Below, piece after piece: positions 50,881 through 64,000 of a DNA stretch of 64,000 bases (its first letter is position 1; every line of letters begins with the position of its first letter). The stretch is from the NCBI GenBank assembly GCA_023634235.1, contig JAMKCF010000006.1:5673421-5737420 (forward strand). The letters are read 5' to 3'. Both the position numbers and the translations under genes were made by a program. This DNA is from Pisaster brevispinus (taxonomy: Eukaryota; Echinodermata; Asteroidea; Forcipulatida; Asteriidae). A model generated the notes under the pieces. That model had not been told where the DNA came from, did no database searches, and worked only from the letters and a program-made list of their open reading frames with translations.

Positions 50881-50985
50881 TAGGCACCACCGGTCTTATT
50901 CAAGACCGCTGGGATGGGCTGATGAGACATCTTGTTCTGGATGTAGTGATGCTTGATGGGAAGTATTGCACTGCTAGTTGGTGCA
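50881..50985 (+). repeat. Diverged relic of the duplication-unit start
   Basis: The 17-mer GACCGCTGGGATGGGCT at 50,904-50,920 is identical to 52-68 (and 26,468-26,484). After it CTTGTTCTGGATGTAGTGATGC parallels CTTGTTCAGGAAATACGTCATGC. Similarity fades after about 80 bp. This is either an old third unit or a short dispersed repeat. Confidence 0.55.
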
Positions 50986-51271
50986 ATGTGCACAATCACA
51001 ACACGTACACACATGATGTTAATGTAAACACTAGGATAGCTCTCTTCTTTTTTACACCAAAGTTGCAAGAATATTACCACTAAATTCAGGTAAATTGCTG
51101 ATGTTGCGATCTAGCGTTATTTCCAGTACGAGGCAAATTTAACAATAAATTACTTTCAGTGGGTTTACTAAAAAAGAGCTACACTATAGTTGACCAGAGT
51201 CGAATCGTTCGTTAGCAAGAGGAGGTGACCGGGGATTAATGTTCAATAATATCAATAATCATTTCACACGG

Positions 51272-51559
51272 AGTAAAGCTGACAAACTTCATCACCTCGT
51301 AACCTCGACCAATTGTAACACAGGTATGGAAAGCTTACGCCACAGCACGTTTATCCAATGAAATCAATGTACCCAATGAAATCATTGGGCCTTAAGACCA
51401 GTCTTTATCCGCAAGGATAAAGATAGGCACTGGTTTTACAGGCCCAATGATTGTTATTGGATACAATGATTCCATTGGATAAACGTTCGGTGACGTAAGC
51501 TTTCCGTGTCTGTGTTATGATTGGTCTGCTCCGAAGTGACGCGTTTGTCAGCTACACCA
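51272..51559. mobile_element. Foldback MITE, ~288 bp
   Basis: Almost the whole element is one inverted repeat: GTAAAGCTGACAAAC ... GGAAAGCTTACG ... ACGTTTATCCAATG ... CATTGGGCCT on the left, with the complement on the right and a loop near 51,410 (TTATCCGCAAGGATAAA). No coding capacity. Confidence 0.85.
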
Positions 51560-51794
51560 TCGCTCAGTAGGACCTTTTCGATCGTCTGCTGCTGCGCGTT
51601 CGTACATAATGTGATGTTGTTTTATGTAATGTAATGTGTGTACACGTATATGTGTGTAGACTACGAATCTCCGCCGTTTGAATGGATGCGAGGTTAAAAG
51701 TACATCTGGCGGGATCACGAGCCTCTAGGTGTGACGTCAGGGGTGCGTTTCACTTTCGCAAACGTTGCCAACGTTTGCGCACGTGTGCCAACAA

Positions 51795-52440
51795 GTTCGA
51801 GTGGAACGAGTTGTGCGCCGCCAACGTTGGCGAACGTTAGCAACCATTGGGGCACACCACACTAAATAAACTCCTATAGGAACCAATGCTAAATGATAAA
51901 TATTCAATAATACTCAAAAAATTGTGTAAGTCTCTCAGCCTCTTGAAAACCAATCAGACATATTTTCGGACAACTAAACTTCAGAATTCTTGTCAATTTT
52001 TGGCAGGTCAGCCGTTTAGAATTTTTGCTAGCGACCCCAGAAAAAAACACCCCCGAAAATGAACTTTTTCCCAAACCGACTTGCTGCCAGTTTTCGCGAA
52101 GCACTTCTCCACTTGCCAAGTAAAATAGGGCCAACTTAAACGCCTAAATTTATCAAGTCTCCCCAAAAGTTGAAACACAGAACCCCCAGGTTGTGCTAGA
52201 CTCTTATGATTACACATTCTATTAAGTTGCACGACCCCCAAAACGTTATAATAAAAGAAAATATGTGGGTATACAAATTATGATATAGAGCTTGGCGCAT
52301 GAAAAGTTGTCCATTTAGTGTGGTGCACCCATAGGCGAATTTCGAGTGGAACGAGTTGTACGCCGCCAACGTTGGCGAACTTTGGCGAATGTTAGTAACC
52401 CAGGCGAATTTCGAGTGGAGCGTGTTGTGCGCCACCAACG
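51795..52440 (+). repeat. Tandem ~75-bp repeats with CCAACGTTGG core, split by an insertion
   Basis: TTCGAGTGGAACGAGTTGTG then GCCGCCAACGTTGGCGAAC occurs at 51,797, 52,341 and in part at 52,411. A 21-nt palindrome, GCAAACGTTG-C-CAACGTTTGC, lies just upstream (51,758-51,778). Confidence 0.75.
51849..52330. mobile_element. TIR element (~480 bp) inside the tandem repeats
   Basis: Left end GGGGCACACCACACTAAAT and right end ATTTAGTGTGGTGCACCC are inverted, with 13 identical bases. A similar end (TTTACTGTGGTGCACCC) lies at 53,176-53,192. No convincing coding frame inside. Confidence 0.65.
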
Positions 52441-53353
52441 TTTCTGAGGTGATGGTGGGCGTTTTTTTGTAAATGGCGGATAACAACACTTAAACGAAAG
52501 GTAAGCAGACGATATTATCTTCACGTATAATTAGTACGTGTAATGTGTTTACAGTGGTTGCAGCGTAGTCAGGTGGAGTTGAAATAACGACTTAATTAGT
52601 TGATGTCGTGATGTACAAATGAGGACTAAAATATACCTACAGCAAAAACCAAGTTACAGAAATTAAAATACGTACAGTGTCGCCATCTTCATTAAAGAGC
52701 GCCCCATGTTGACATCACAAAGTGCGCAACCAATCGTTTCAATCGTCATCAACAACACAGCACCGGCCTCACTAATATTTTGAAGGCCCTCAAAATATTC
52801 TCTATTAATATACATATTTGAGAGCCCAATAAAAGGAAAACAGTGTAAGAAAAATTGCCCAGTTGTGACCTGGGGATTGTTGCCTTCCAACTTGAGGTAT
52901 TTTGGATGACATAGGCCCAGAAATAAATGGTCCTATTCGCTAAGAGGTGTAGGGACACTTGGAAAATTACATCGGTGTAGGGGTGTTTTTATTTGGAGGG
53001 GAATAACTCGACGGGCCCAGGGACTCCCCATATTAAATTGAGCAGAGAATACAAGTTCGAGAGTCAGTGGACAGTTTCTCCTTTACAGTAAAAAGCTGTG
53101 AGACTTCTATGTATTTGTTGTTGTTGTACTTTTGAGTATTTAGCATTTTGCACTGTTTGCCATGATAGTTTATTTACTGTGGTGCACCCTTCGGCGTAGT
53201 GCTGTGACTGAGCAAGGCCCCCAACTAATATTGCAAGCTAATAGAGGGCGCTGTGTCAGTCTGAACTAATCTGGCCTTCAAAATGCATACATTTTTTATT
53301 CTCTGTGTATCACATTGCAACAATCAACAGACAATAACGTTAACCGAGCCATT
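52441..53353. other. Intergenic, no gene seen
   Basis: AT-rich single-copy sequence with short open frames only and one isolated TIR end at 53,176-53,192. Confidence 0.6.
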
Positions 53354-53359
53354 TTATTT
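53354..53359 (-). terminator. Candidate poly(A) signal of the insulin-like gene
   Basis: AATAAA on the minus strand, 359 nt after the stop codon at 53,718. Confidence 0.35.
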
Positions 53360-53717
53360 ACGTCTCTCATAAGTCTTTAATTTTTTTTTTGCAATTCATG
53401 TTAGGTAAAATGTTTAACATTATAAACCAGTTTGTTCAGAAAGTATCATGGTCTATGCCAAGCCAATAAATCTTCAATTTCCCAGAAAAAAAGACCAACG
53501 GCTCTTGGTTTTGTTCATCTTACTGAAATGTTTTTAATCTTACATTGCATTAAAAGGTGGATTATAAAGTCTGCAAATTGAACTTAAAGAATGTGCTTTA
53601 AAGCAAAAATCATTACAGTGCTTGCGATTAACGCTTCAGTCCGTTTTTGTTGAAGTTACTGTTGTTTTGTCAATTTTTTCAAGAGACCTTTTGCGGTTCG
53701 CATTCTGCTTAAATTCA

Positions 53718-56906
<3,189 letters not shown>

Positions 56907-58039
56907 GCTTGTTCGTTTTCGATTTCACAATGATGATCCACTCTGGACAGGGGTCTGCTTTTATACAGCACCGTTCAAAGAGATTTCATAATTAGGTATT
57001 AATGAGATGTTAATACGTATGCAAACAGTGAATCCTTGGGTTTGCGCATGAAGGGTTGGTTGAAGTAATTATGTTAGTGGTTTCGTTGAATCACTAACCA
57101 AACGATGTCCACTGCACCGAAACTTTGGTAAATTATTTTTATTACTATTGTTATTATTATTTATTTATTTATTTATTTATTTTTTTTTGGGGGGGGGGCA
57201 CAAGGGGGTGAACCATCTGGGGGCGGGGGTTTCACTTCTTGCTATTAAAACTGTAGTTTCTGTTTTCATTTTTCCAAAACAAGCCCCTTTCAACGTTCTT
57301 ATTATGTCATTTTACTATTTTGTTTTAGATAATCTGCCGTGAAGGTAAAGACAAATACATTTTATGTGTTTAAATTGAAAAACAGTTTTAAAAACACTGA
57401 AAATACTACATAAACTCATATAATGTTACTTTTTATTCGGGTACCTTTAAATCTCAAAAGTTCAGATTTCAAATGGGGGCAGTGGGGGGGGGGGCACAAA
57501 CGTCAATGGAGGGGAGGGGGAAGCACTTGCTCCCGTGCCCCCTCCCTTAGTTACGCCACTTGATGCCCCGCCCCCCCCCCGTCCGTGAAACATAGTTATT
57601 AAATAAAACATGTTTGTTAAACACTGCTCATTCTTTACAATTAGTCAAATCATATTTCCCACTGAAAATAATGGTATTGATTTATAGCAAAATTACTTTA
57701 GCCTTTTAAAGTCTTATTTTACTTTTTTTTGGCGTTGTGCCATTTAAAACACTCAAACACCGTCGTCTGTTTGCCCGTATTTCCCAGCAACAAAGTAATC
57801 ATCGACATTCTTAAAATGTTTTAATGTTTACTCCTAGTACGGCAGGTTGGTGATGGGATTTTGCCTTTGGATTTTGGCACACAATCAAAGTATGTTACGA
57901 GGAAGTTATTTGGTTATTTAGGGCCATCGGAGATTTGCCCCCTTGAAAAACAATGGATAGAATAACAAGCAATTGCTTTTTGAAGTTTGAAAATTTGCTT
58001 GTTATTCTACCTATACATTTTTTTTCTTCAAAATTCAAA
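56907..58039. other. Upstream region of the insulin-like gene
   Basis: TATA box at 56,958; a (TTTA)n and G-run stretch at 57,155-57,200; G- and C-runs at 57,474-57,590. No gene seen. Confidence 0.6.
56958..56965 (-). promoter_or_regulatory. TATA box of the insulin-like gene
   Basis: TATAAAAG on the minus strand, 51 nt before the start codon, which places the start of transcription about 20-25 nt before the ATG. Confidence 0.75.
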
Positions 58040-58195
58040 TCTGCGATGACCTTGTAGCCAAATATCGTTCTCATGACATACTCCGACTGTCTGCTGAATT
58101 CCATGCTTGTATCACCACCCACAAATATTCCCCTATTAGCCCCAGTGTCCCCAAAACATCACCTTTGAAAGTCTCACCATTTTTGTGATCCATTT
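58040..58195 (-). pseudogene. Decayed copy of insulin-like exon 1 and part of intron 1
   Basis: On the minus strand ATGGATC followed by ATGGTGAGACTTTC (58,193-58,165) matches the start and donor of exon 1, but the leader sequence between them is gone. About 50 bp on, GTATGTCATGAGAACGATAT parallels GTAAGTCATGAGAAAGATAT in intron 1 at 56,360-56,379. The spacing is much shorter than in the intact gene. No B- or A-chain exon is seen nearby. Confidence 0.5.
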
Positions 58196-58332
58196 TGAGG
58201 AGATGCGATCTAACTCCCTGACTACCAATTTCTGGCTCAGTGTGACAGAATCTGTGCTACAATAACTCAGAAATAGGTAAAACTGACGCAGGAACCGGGT
58301 TAAAAAAAAAAACCATACTTTTAACTTGGGTA

Positions 58333-58731
58333 TACCCGGGTCGCGTATTTTTTTTTAACACCGCAGCGAGGGGTTTTGTACTATAATACTGCCTTGAAAT
58401 GAGACTACAAACATTACATTACTAACCCTAACCCTAACCCTAACCCTAACCCTAACCCTAACCCTAACCCTAACCCTAACCCTAACCCTAACCCTAACCC
58501 TAACCCTAACCCTAACCCTAACCCCAACCCTAACCCTAACCCTAACCCTAACCCTAACCCTAACCCTAACCCTAACCCTAACCCTAACCCTAACCCTAAC
58601 CCAAACCCTAACCCTAACCCCCTAACCCTAACCCTAACCCTAACCTAAATGTAATGTTTGTAGTCTCATCTCAAGGCAGTATTATAGTACAAAACCCCTC
58701 GCTGCGGTGTAAAAAAAAAAAAGCACCCGGG
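58333..58731. mobile_element. Inverted-repeat element with (CCCTAA)n core
   Basis: Arms 58,333-58,421 and 58,648-58,731 are inverted copies (ACCCGGGT.., A/T run, ACACCGCAGCGAGGGGTTTTGTACTA.., CATTACAT). Between them lies about 225 bp of CCCTAA repeats with a few variant units (CCCCAA, CCCAAA). One arm plus a short array forms the loci at 3,638 and 30,056. Confidence 0.85.
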
Positions 58732-58734
58732 TCA

Positions 58735-60100
58735 GCCTGACCCAGAAATGGATCTGGCCCCTGGGACGGGGAACCAGGGTTAACTCTGACCCGGGAGTTT
58801 GTAACTTTGAGGATGTTTTTAGGCCGTTCCTCCAAAATTGATATCCCACTTTTTTGAATTTTTGCAGGAAATCAAGTTGAACAAACAGTAATTACCAAGT
58901 TAAAAAGTTTCACACGAAGAACCAAGTACTTGACCCTGTCATCCCATTGTGACACACCCTCACAATAAACCAAGGATTTTTGTTTTAATAGCATTGCCAA
59001 ATAGCTTTTCTTCATTAAAATATCAATTAAACGATTCTGAAGCTTATCATTGAACTTTTACTTCGTGACATTCCAACAAAAAGTTAGATACCAATCAGTA
59101 AATCGAAAGGTAATTAGTATATTTGGCCCTGAAGATCTTCATTTGGATTAGATCATTATTTAATTTGCTGGTTTAATAATTAAAATTAAACTTTTTATTT
59201 AATGATCGCGTTTCAAAGAAGGTTGAAATTATGTGAAACTGTGCACAAAGCAGGGTCAAGTGAAAGATTCTGTCCCCCCATATGGGGAATTATCGTGGAC
59301 TGGAGGAAGGTGATTCAAAAGAGGGCGCTCTCAGGAGAAGCTGGAACACAGTTCACCGTATTGGGGGGGGGGGAGGACACAGAATCTCCGGGGGGGGGGA
59401 CACGCACAGAATCTCCTGCCACACCGGCGCACACTGCCCAGAAGGTAGACACACACAAGTCGTGTATCAAAGTGCTTATAGTATTAGGTCAGGTTACCAG
59501 GTAGAGTCATTTAATGCGCACTTTTCAGATTCCCTTGTGTCACACCACCCTGGGGACCTAAAGTTGAAGTTCAGTGTTGTTTAATTCCAACTTCCTTAAG
59601 TTTGTGTTATTGAAATTCTGTATTTCAAACGGTAAAACAAAAGATATACGACTGATTTTCGGGGAACGGATGACGTTTACCGATATTGCTCCATTTTGGT
59701 ACTTGAAAGTATTGCAGCCCAATTTAGGCTAAACTGGAACGTTATGCGAAAGTGTGACGTCACTGACTGTGACAGTCGGGTGCATACATGGCCAAAAGAA
59801 AAGAGTAAGGGTGTACTTTTTACAGATGCAGAGATAAGGAAACGAATTCGAAGAATTGATGACCATCGCCAAGATGACCAAATTAACGTTGTAATATAAG
59901 TGGCGAGGAACCAATCTGGTTTTTGCTTCTCACTCTCTATCGCAAAAACGTGCGAGCAATTCAACAAATTTGGCAAGAATCTCACCAAGTATCGATCAAA
60001 AACTGTTGCCACAATTCTCTATTTTTGCGTCTTCTTACGGTTCATTATCGTCATGTAATTTCACGTTTACGCGTTTCTTTTAAAGTTTTAACAGATAATA
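58735..60100. other. Intergenic, one open frame of unknown value
   Basis: G runs at 59,364-59,400. A plus-strand frame at 59,741-59,899 encodes MRKCDVTDCDSRVHTWPKEK and a charged tail; it has paired cysteines but matches no family I recognise. AATAAA at 60,110-60,115 (plus) and at about 60,162-60,167 (minus) point towards each other. Confidence 0.4.
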
Positions 60101-60420
60101 GGGAGTTCCAATAAATGTGCTGCAAACCACCAACAAAATGTACACAAAACACGGTTTTTAAAAATCTTTATTGGTCACAATAAACATTAAATCTTACAAA
60201 TTATGAAAGTGTGGATATCAACGACGTCAAAAATGGGTTAATAAAAAAATCAAACCAACAAAGAATTTATCACCCTTTCAACATTGACGAGCCCATTACG
60301 CGAAAAGGCATAGCGCGACTTACGGGCCTTTTTTGCAGAGCGGGTCACATGTACAATATTCAGTTGAAACGCAGTTTAATACTTTGTTTGTTACGTAGTC
60401 TCAGTTTGTTGTTGTTGTTG

Positions 60421-60457
<37 letters not shown>
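60421..60457 (+). repeat. Poly(T) run of ~37 nt
   Basis: Homopolymer T followed by a G run; it could be the reversed poly(A) tail of a retroelement, but no body is recognised. Confidence 0.9.
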
Positions 60458-60458
<1 letters not shown>

Positions 60459-60459
60459 G

Positions 60460-62636
60460 GGGGGGCTGGTTATTAACTAGGTTGTGTACACACCCTTCAA
60501 TCATGGAAGCACCGAAAAGTCTTGCGTTATTAGGAGTATGTACATTCTAAGGACGGATTTTACGTCAATCAAAAGATCAAATTCGACTCCGTTTTGATTG
60601 AATATCCTGGAAAATCCGGAATGAACCACAACTCGTACAAAAAGTGTCGACCCATGTATTATAAATGTGACGTAATTTGGATGATTTTGGATGTTCACGA
60701 ATTTTGCACTGGTATGATATCAACATTAATACAAAAGCTTTTTACTATACGTTTTAACGTGAGGGTGGAGATTTGTACTTTTTCCCCCACTTTCATAAAC
60801 TCTATATATTTGAACATGAGTAGGCGTACAGCATATAATTGAATTTGACCTTGAATACTTCTTTAATTGACATAAAACCAGTCCACTTCAGTTTGTTTAT
60901 GATAATAGTTTTGCCATGGTCTCGGAGAGTGCATACGGCCTCGCTCACAGAACCGGGTACCGACGCATCTCGATGAAGAGAAAACGACCAAGCCTACAAC
61001 AATTAAAATTTAATAATTAAGGCTGCAACTATTTTGAAGGACCAGGAAGCTTTTCAACAGTAATGTGCCGGTACGTTGTTTAACTTCACTCAAGTAGTGG
61101 GTAAATTAGCGGGTAAACAAACAACCTTAGCTTATAATTGGGACTTGAATTGGAAAGGATGTGGCAGAAACTAATTAAGGTCAAAGGAATTAATCGAACA
61201 ATATTTAGATTGGAAGATGACCGGGCTTTTTCCTTCTTCTTCTTCTTCTTTTTTAACGATTGGTTGGTTGTTCCCTCTCGAGCGATTTCTTTTTTTAAAT
61301 AAGCTTTCCACAAGTTGTTCATTTCAACAAGTTCTACACGATGACGAATTGTTATTATTTTTAAAAATAATATAATAAATTCCCTCAACTTCCGTAGTTT
61401 TTGTCAAAAATGCTGTACATCTTTGCATTCTTATATAATTTGACGTGATCAATAACGTGACGTTATACTTTGTTAATGAGGTCACCGTTGGGCGTTTTAA
61501 TCATTGGTTTATTTCTCTTTGGGGGGGGGGGATTGTATACTTTAGCTTTTCCACTCATAGATCGATAATCCTGCCAGCTTATAGCGACCAGGATGCAATG
61601 ATGAGACCAGTGTGGTGATTCTCTATATAGTATGTCTTTGCCTGAAATGAGCAGGTTAAGAAATATTTAATTAATTGAGAAAGAACTTGATATTGCTGGC
61701 ACCTCTAAATACGGTCTAAAAATGCAAAAGCCAAGATAGCCGCCTGATATGGCGGCCATTTTGAATTGCCACAGTGCATTCAACACCATTTAGTGACACA
61801 TCACTGTACCACTTTCTTTGGACAAACAAAATAAATACAAGAAAAATAAAAACCAAGTGGAAATTCTGTTGAATTAGACAAAAACACAAAAAACAAAAAC
61901 AACAAATCACCAAAGACGTCAAAATCGTTTGACCAAAGGTCAAACAAACGGATGACCACCGATAAAACTGTTTTTGTTTTTGTTTTATTTTACAATACGA
62001 TCCTCGAGAAATAATATTTGGATATTTTACTTGGTGATCAGACGCAGCGTAAAAAGGTTTAGTGCACAAAATAATGTGTGTGTGGGTGTGTGTGGCAACA
62101 AATAGTTTATTGCATATTGGAGAACAAATTGTAGTTTGGACACTAAAATGCTGCTGTGCTGTTCTTAGTCCTACACAAAGAAAATGAACAAAAGCACAAG
62201 TAATGTAGTTTTTTTTAATGGAACCCACTAACCGCTAGACAGGGAGATAGGGTGAGGGAGGGGGAGGTGGGGGGGGGGGTGTCAGATTCCAATTATTGCC
62301 AGGGGGTACGCTATCCTAGGTTTGATTTTGCCTCACTACAAGAAATAATCATGAAAAGAAGAAAAACATTACAAGATTTTAAAATGTTTTCGCTTGTTGT
62401 CTACTGGTGTAGTTGCAAGGGAGCTGTCATTCTTGCTGTAACCCACTTAAGGATTTGCCTTGTCAACCAACCGTTTATTGTTTTTTAAGGATCTCAATAC
62501 CATGTGCAAGAGACTACAGTAAAGTCATCTGAAAGAAAATCTCTAAACTATTTGGCTACACCGTGTATTTACCGTGTCCGTGTAATGAGTTGATGGTGGT
62601 GCTAAAACAAACCGGCGCCGCGGTGTAACAATTGAT
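60460..62636. other. Intergenic, no gene seen
   Basis: Contains a GCCGCC-TGATAT-GGCGGC hairpin near 61,739, a TG/GTGTGTGT stretch at 62,072-62,095 and G runs at 61,520 and 62,270. The longest minus-strand frame (61,716-62,228) runs through the TG repeat and has no family features. Confidence 0.55.
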
Positions 62637-62637
62637 C

Positions 62638-62806
62638 TGTACACTAAAAATAACGGGGGTGTTAAACTTGACACCATGGGTATCGTCACATATAGATACC
62701 AAAACATAATCAAAGCTTACAACATAGGGTGTTAAAATAACACTAATAACTGCAATAACACAATAACATTGGTGTTATTTGAACAGCCTATGGTGTAATG
62801 ATGTAC
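62638..62806. mobile_element. Possible MITE with TAACACC motifs
   Basis: Left end GTACACTAAAAATAACGGGGGTG and right end GGTGTAATGATGTACAC are roughly inverted, with TGTTAAA/TAACAC motifs inside. Confidence 0.3.
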
Positions 62807-62916
62807 ACGTGGCTAGAGATAAGCAACTGGTTACATATTTGATATTGCTTGGCATGATGAGTGCCGCCTTTGATTCCATTAAACATGAAACTCTCCTGAT
62901 AGTATCCCTAAATTAG
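62797..62916 (+). pseudogene. Reverse-transcriptase fragment of a non-LTR element
   Basis: A 39-codon frame carries LLGMMSAAFDSIKHETLL, the conserved (LD)LSAAFD-I-H--LL block of LINE reverse transcriptases (CR1/Rex1/Jockey type), preceded by the usual ND..AxD context. Cut off by TAG at 62,914. Only this piece remains. Confidence 0.7.
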
Positions 62917-63476
62917 AATTCATCTGGGAAAAAATTGGAAAGAAGCAAATTTCAACTGATAATGGTAGGTATGGGTGTCAACATTGACCGACAAAAAAGT
63001 AAGGACCGATGGGGGTGGGGAAATTGTTTTTTTTAGGGGGGGGGGTCATTGAAACTGGGGGTCATTGACCCAGATTTTGCTCAAAGTATGTCGTGTTTAG
63101 TATCAAATGAAAGGAAATTGAATTTTAATACTGGAAGTGATGTGATGTTTATTTTGTCATTTTATCATCCTGTGAAAAGTTACACTTGATTGAAGACGTA
63201 GTGCTAGTTAACAAGAAATCAGCAAGCACTTTAATTGTGTTCAATGTATATTGTGTTGTAGGGTCTTTGTAGAGATGGGAATCAGTGGAACTCTAACTGA
63301 ATTAGTCTCAGTGGACATCATTCTATGCACATGATACAAACATACATGCCTTCAAGACATGAGGGATCCACACAGGACAGGAAACTGGGGGATTAATTAC
63401 CATGTAATCTGATCCCACTGTCTTACATTACAGAAGTTTTGTTGCTTATTTGTTTAAAAAAAATAATAATAGTAAA

Positions 63477-63560
63477 AACAATACTGGGTTCTTATATAGC
63501 GCTTTATCACCCCCTATGGGCGTATCAAAGCGCTCAGTATGAACAAATGGTGATGGGCAA
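63477..63560. repeat. Dispersed 'ATATAGCGCTTTATCA' repeat
   Basis: TTCTTATATAGCGCTTTATC ... GTATCAAAGCGCTCAGTAT, a short inverted-repeat family that I know as common in marine invertebrate genomes. Confidence 0.5.
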
Positions 63561-63574
63561 AAAAAGAAAATATG

Positions 63575-63722
63575 TATGCGTGTGTGGTGTGGGGTAGGGG
63601 GACGATAGAAAGGAGAGAGGGTGTGAGGGGAAAAAAAGGAAACTGTGTGCTGCCTAGGCACTCGGTCTCTCTCTTTTTTTCTCACACCCCCTCCTTTCCC
63701 TTCGCCCCCACCCCCTACACAC
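63575..63722. repeat. Imperfect foldback centred on TGCCTAGGCA
   Basis: The left arm (GTGTGGGGTAGGGG..GAAAGGAGAGAGGGTGTGAG) pairs with the right arm (CTCACACCCCCTCCTTTCCC..CCCTACACACAC); the centre at about 63,652-63,661 is the palindrome TGCCTAGGCA. The remainder to 64,000 shows nothing coding. Confidence 0.65.
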
Positions 63723-64000
63723 ACCTGTTCTTCTGTTGTTGCCCTTAACCATTTTCATTTTTCCTACCTTCCCCGTTCCCCTCTTTATTTCTATAAAGAA
63801 CTGTATATGACGCCTCAAACGTTTTTAAGCTTGCCTTTCAATACTTGATTCTCACTCGACATGTGAAGAAGAAGCTTCAGAACTGACAAAACTTCAAGCT
63901 TTTGAACATTTTGAGTGCGTTTCGGCCCTCTTTTTCTCTCTGCATGTTATTAAAAAAAAAAACTCTCACTAATTGATGCATATGTTGAATACCATCAAAA

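Noticed and set aside
59696..59899. Possible THAP- or BED-like zinc finger (KCDVTDCDSRVHTWP)
   Set aside because: Spacing and downstream residues do not fit THAP or BED signatures. Kept only as an unknown open frame in the region note.
61716..62228. 170-codon minus-strand frame with hydrophobic stretches
   Set aside because: It runs through a TG repeat (THTHTH) and A/T-rich sequence, with no family similarity or splice context.

Overview
The window is animal nuclear DNA: AT-rich, with GT-AG introns, AATAAA poly(A) signals, TTAGGG telomere-type repeats, many foldback (MITE-like) elements and microsatellites. The gene families fit an invertebrate deuterostome, most likely an echinoderm; this is an inference and no species is claimed.

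Layout. Positions 1-50,490 are a tandem segmental duplication with a period of about 26.4 kb. The visible part of copy 1 is 1-24,085 and copy 2 is 26,417-50,490. The 2.3 kb between them (24,085-26,416) is probably the start of unit 2, whose counterpart in unit 1 lies left of the window. Each unit carries (i) a small multi-exon gene or gene remnant with an FCS-type zinc finger and the first half of a ZRANB3-like HNH domain; (ii) a 9-kb repeat belt (telomere-type array, AGGTC arrays, CCGGAAGT-rich foldback, long GAA and CTC microsatellites); (iii) one large single-exon gene for a ~1,470-residue SNTX-domain/FN3x4/P-loop GTPase protein with two candidate 5' untranslated exons; and (iv) a 3' block of ~1.4-kb tandem repeats. 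Most flanking DNA is nearly identical between the copies, but the large gene differs more and mostly by amino-acid replacements.

Right of the duplication (50.5-64 kb) the main gene is a previously hidden four-exon gene on the minus strand (56,906 down to 53,718). It encodes a 125-residue insulin/relaxin-superfamily precursor: TATA box, signal peptide, extra N-terminal propeptide, B chain (C-x11-C), dibasic sites and A chain (CC-x3-C-x8-C). All intron phases agree, including the phase-1 intron in the C-peptide that is typical of this family. A decayed copy of its first exon lies upstream near 58.18 kb. The rest is foldback elements, microsatellites, an inverted-repeat element with a (CCCTAA)n core at 58.4 kb, and a small reverse-transcriptase fragment at 62.8 kb.

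No link between the genes is implied beyond linkage. The large protein family is a plausible intracellular defence or GTPase family, and the peptide gene is an endocrine-type gene. No tRNA, rRNA or CRISPR array was recognised.
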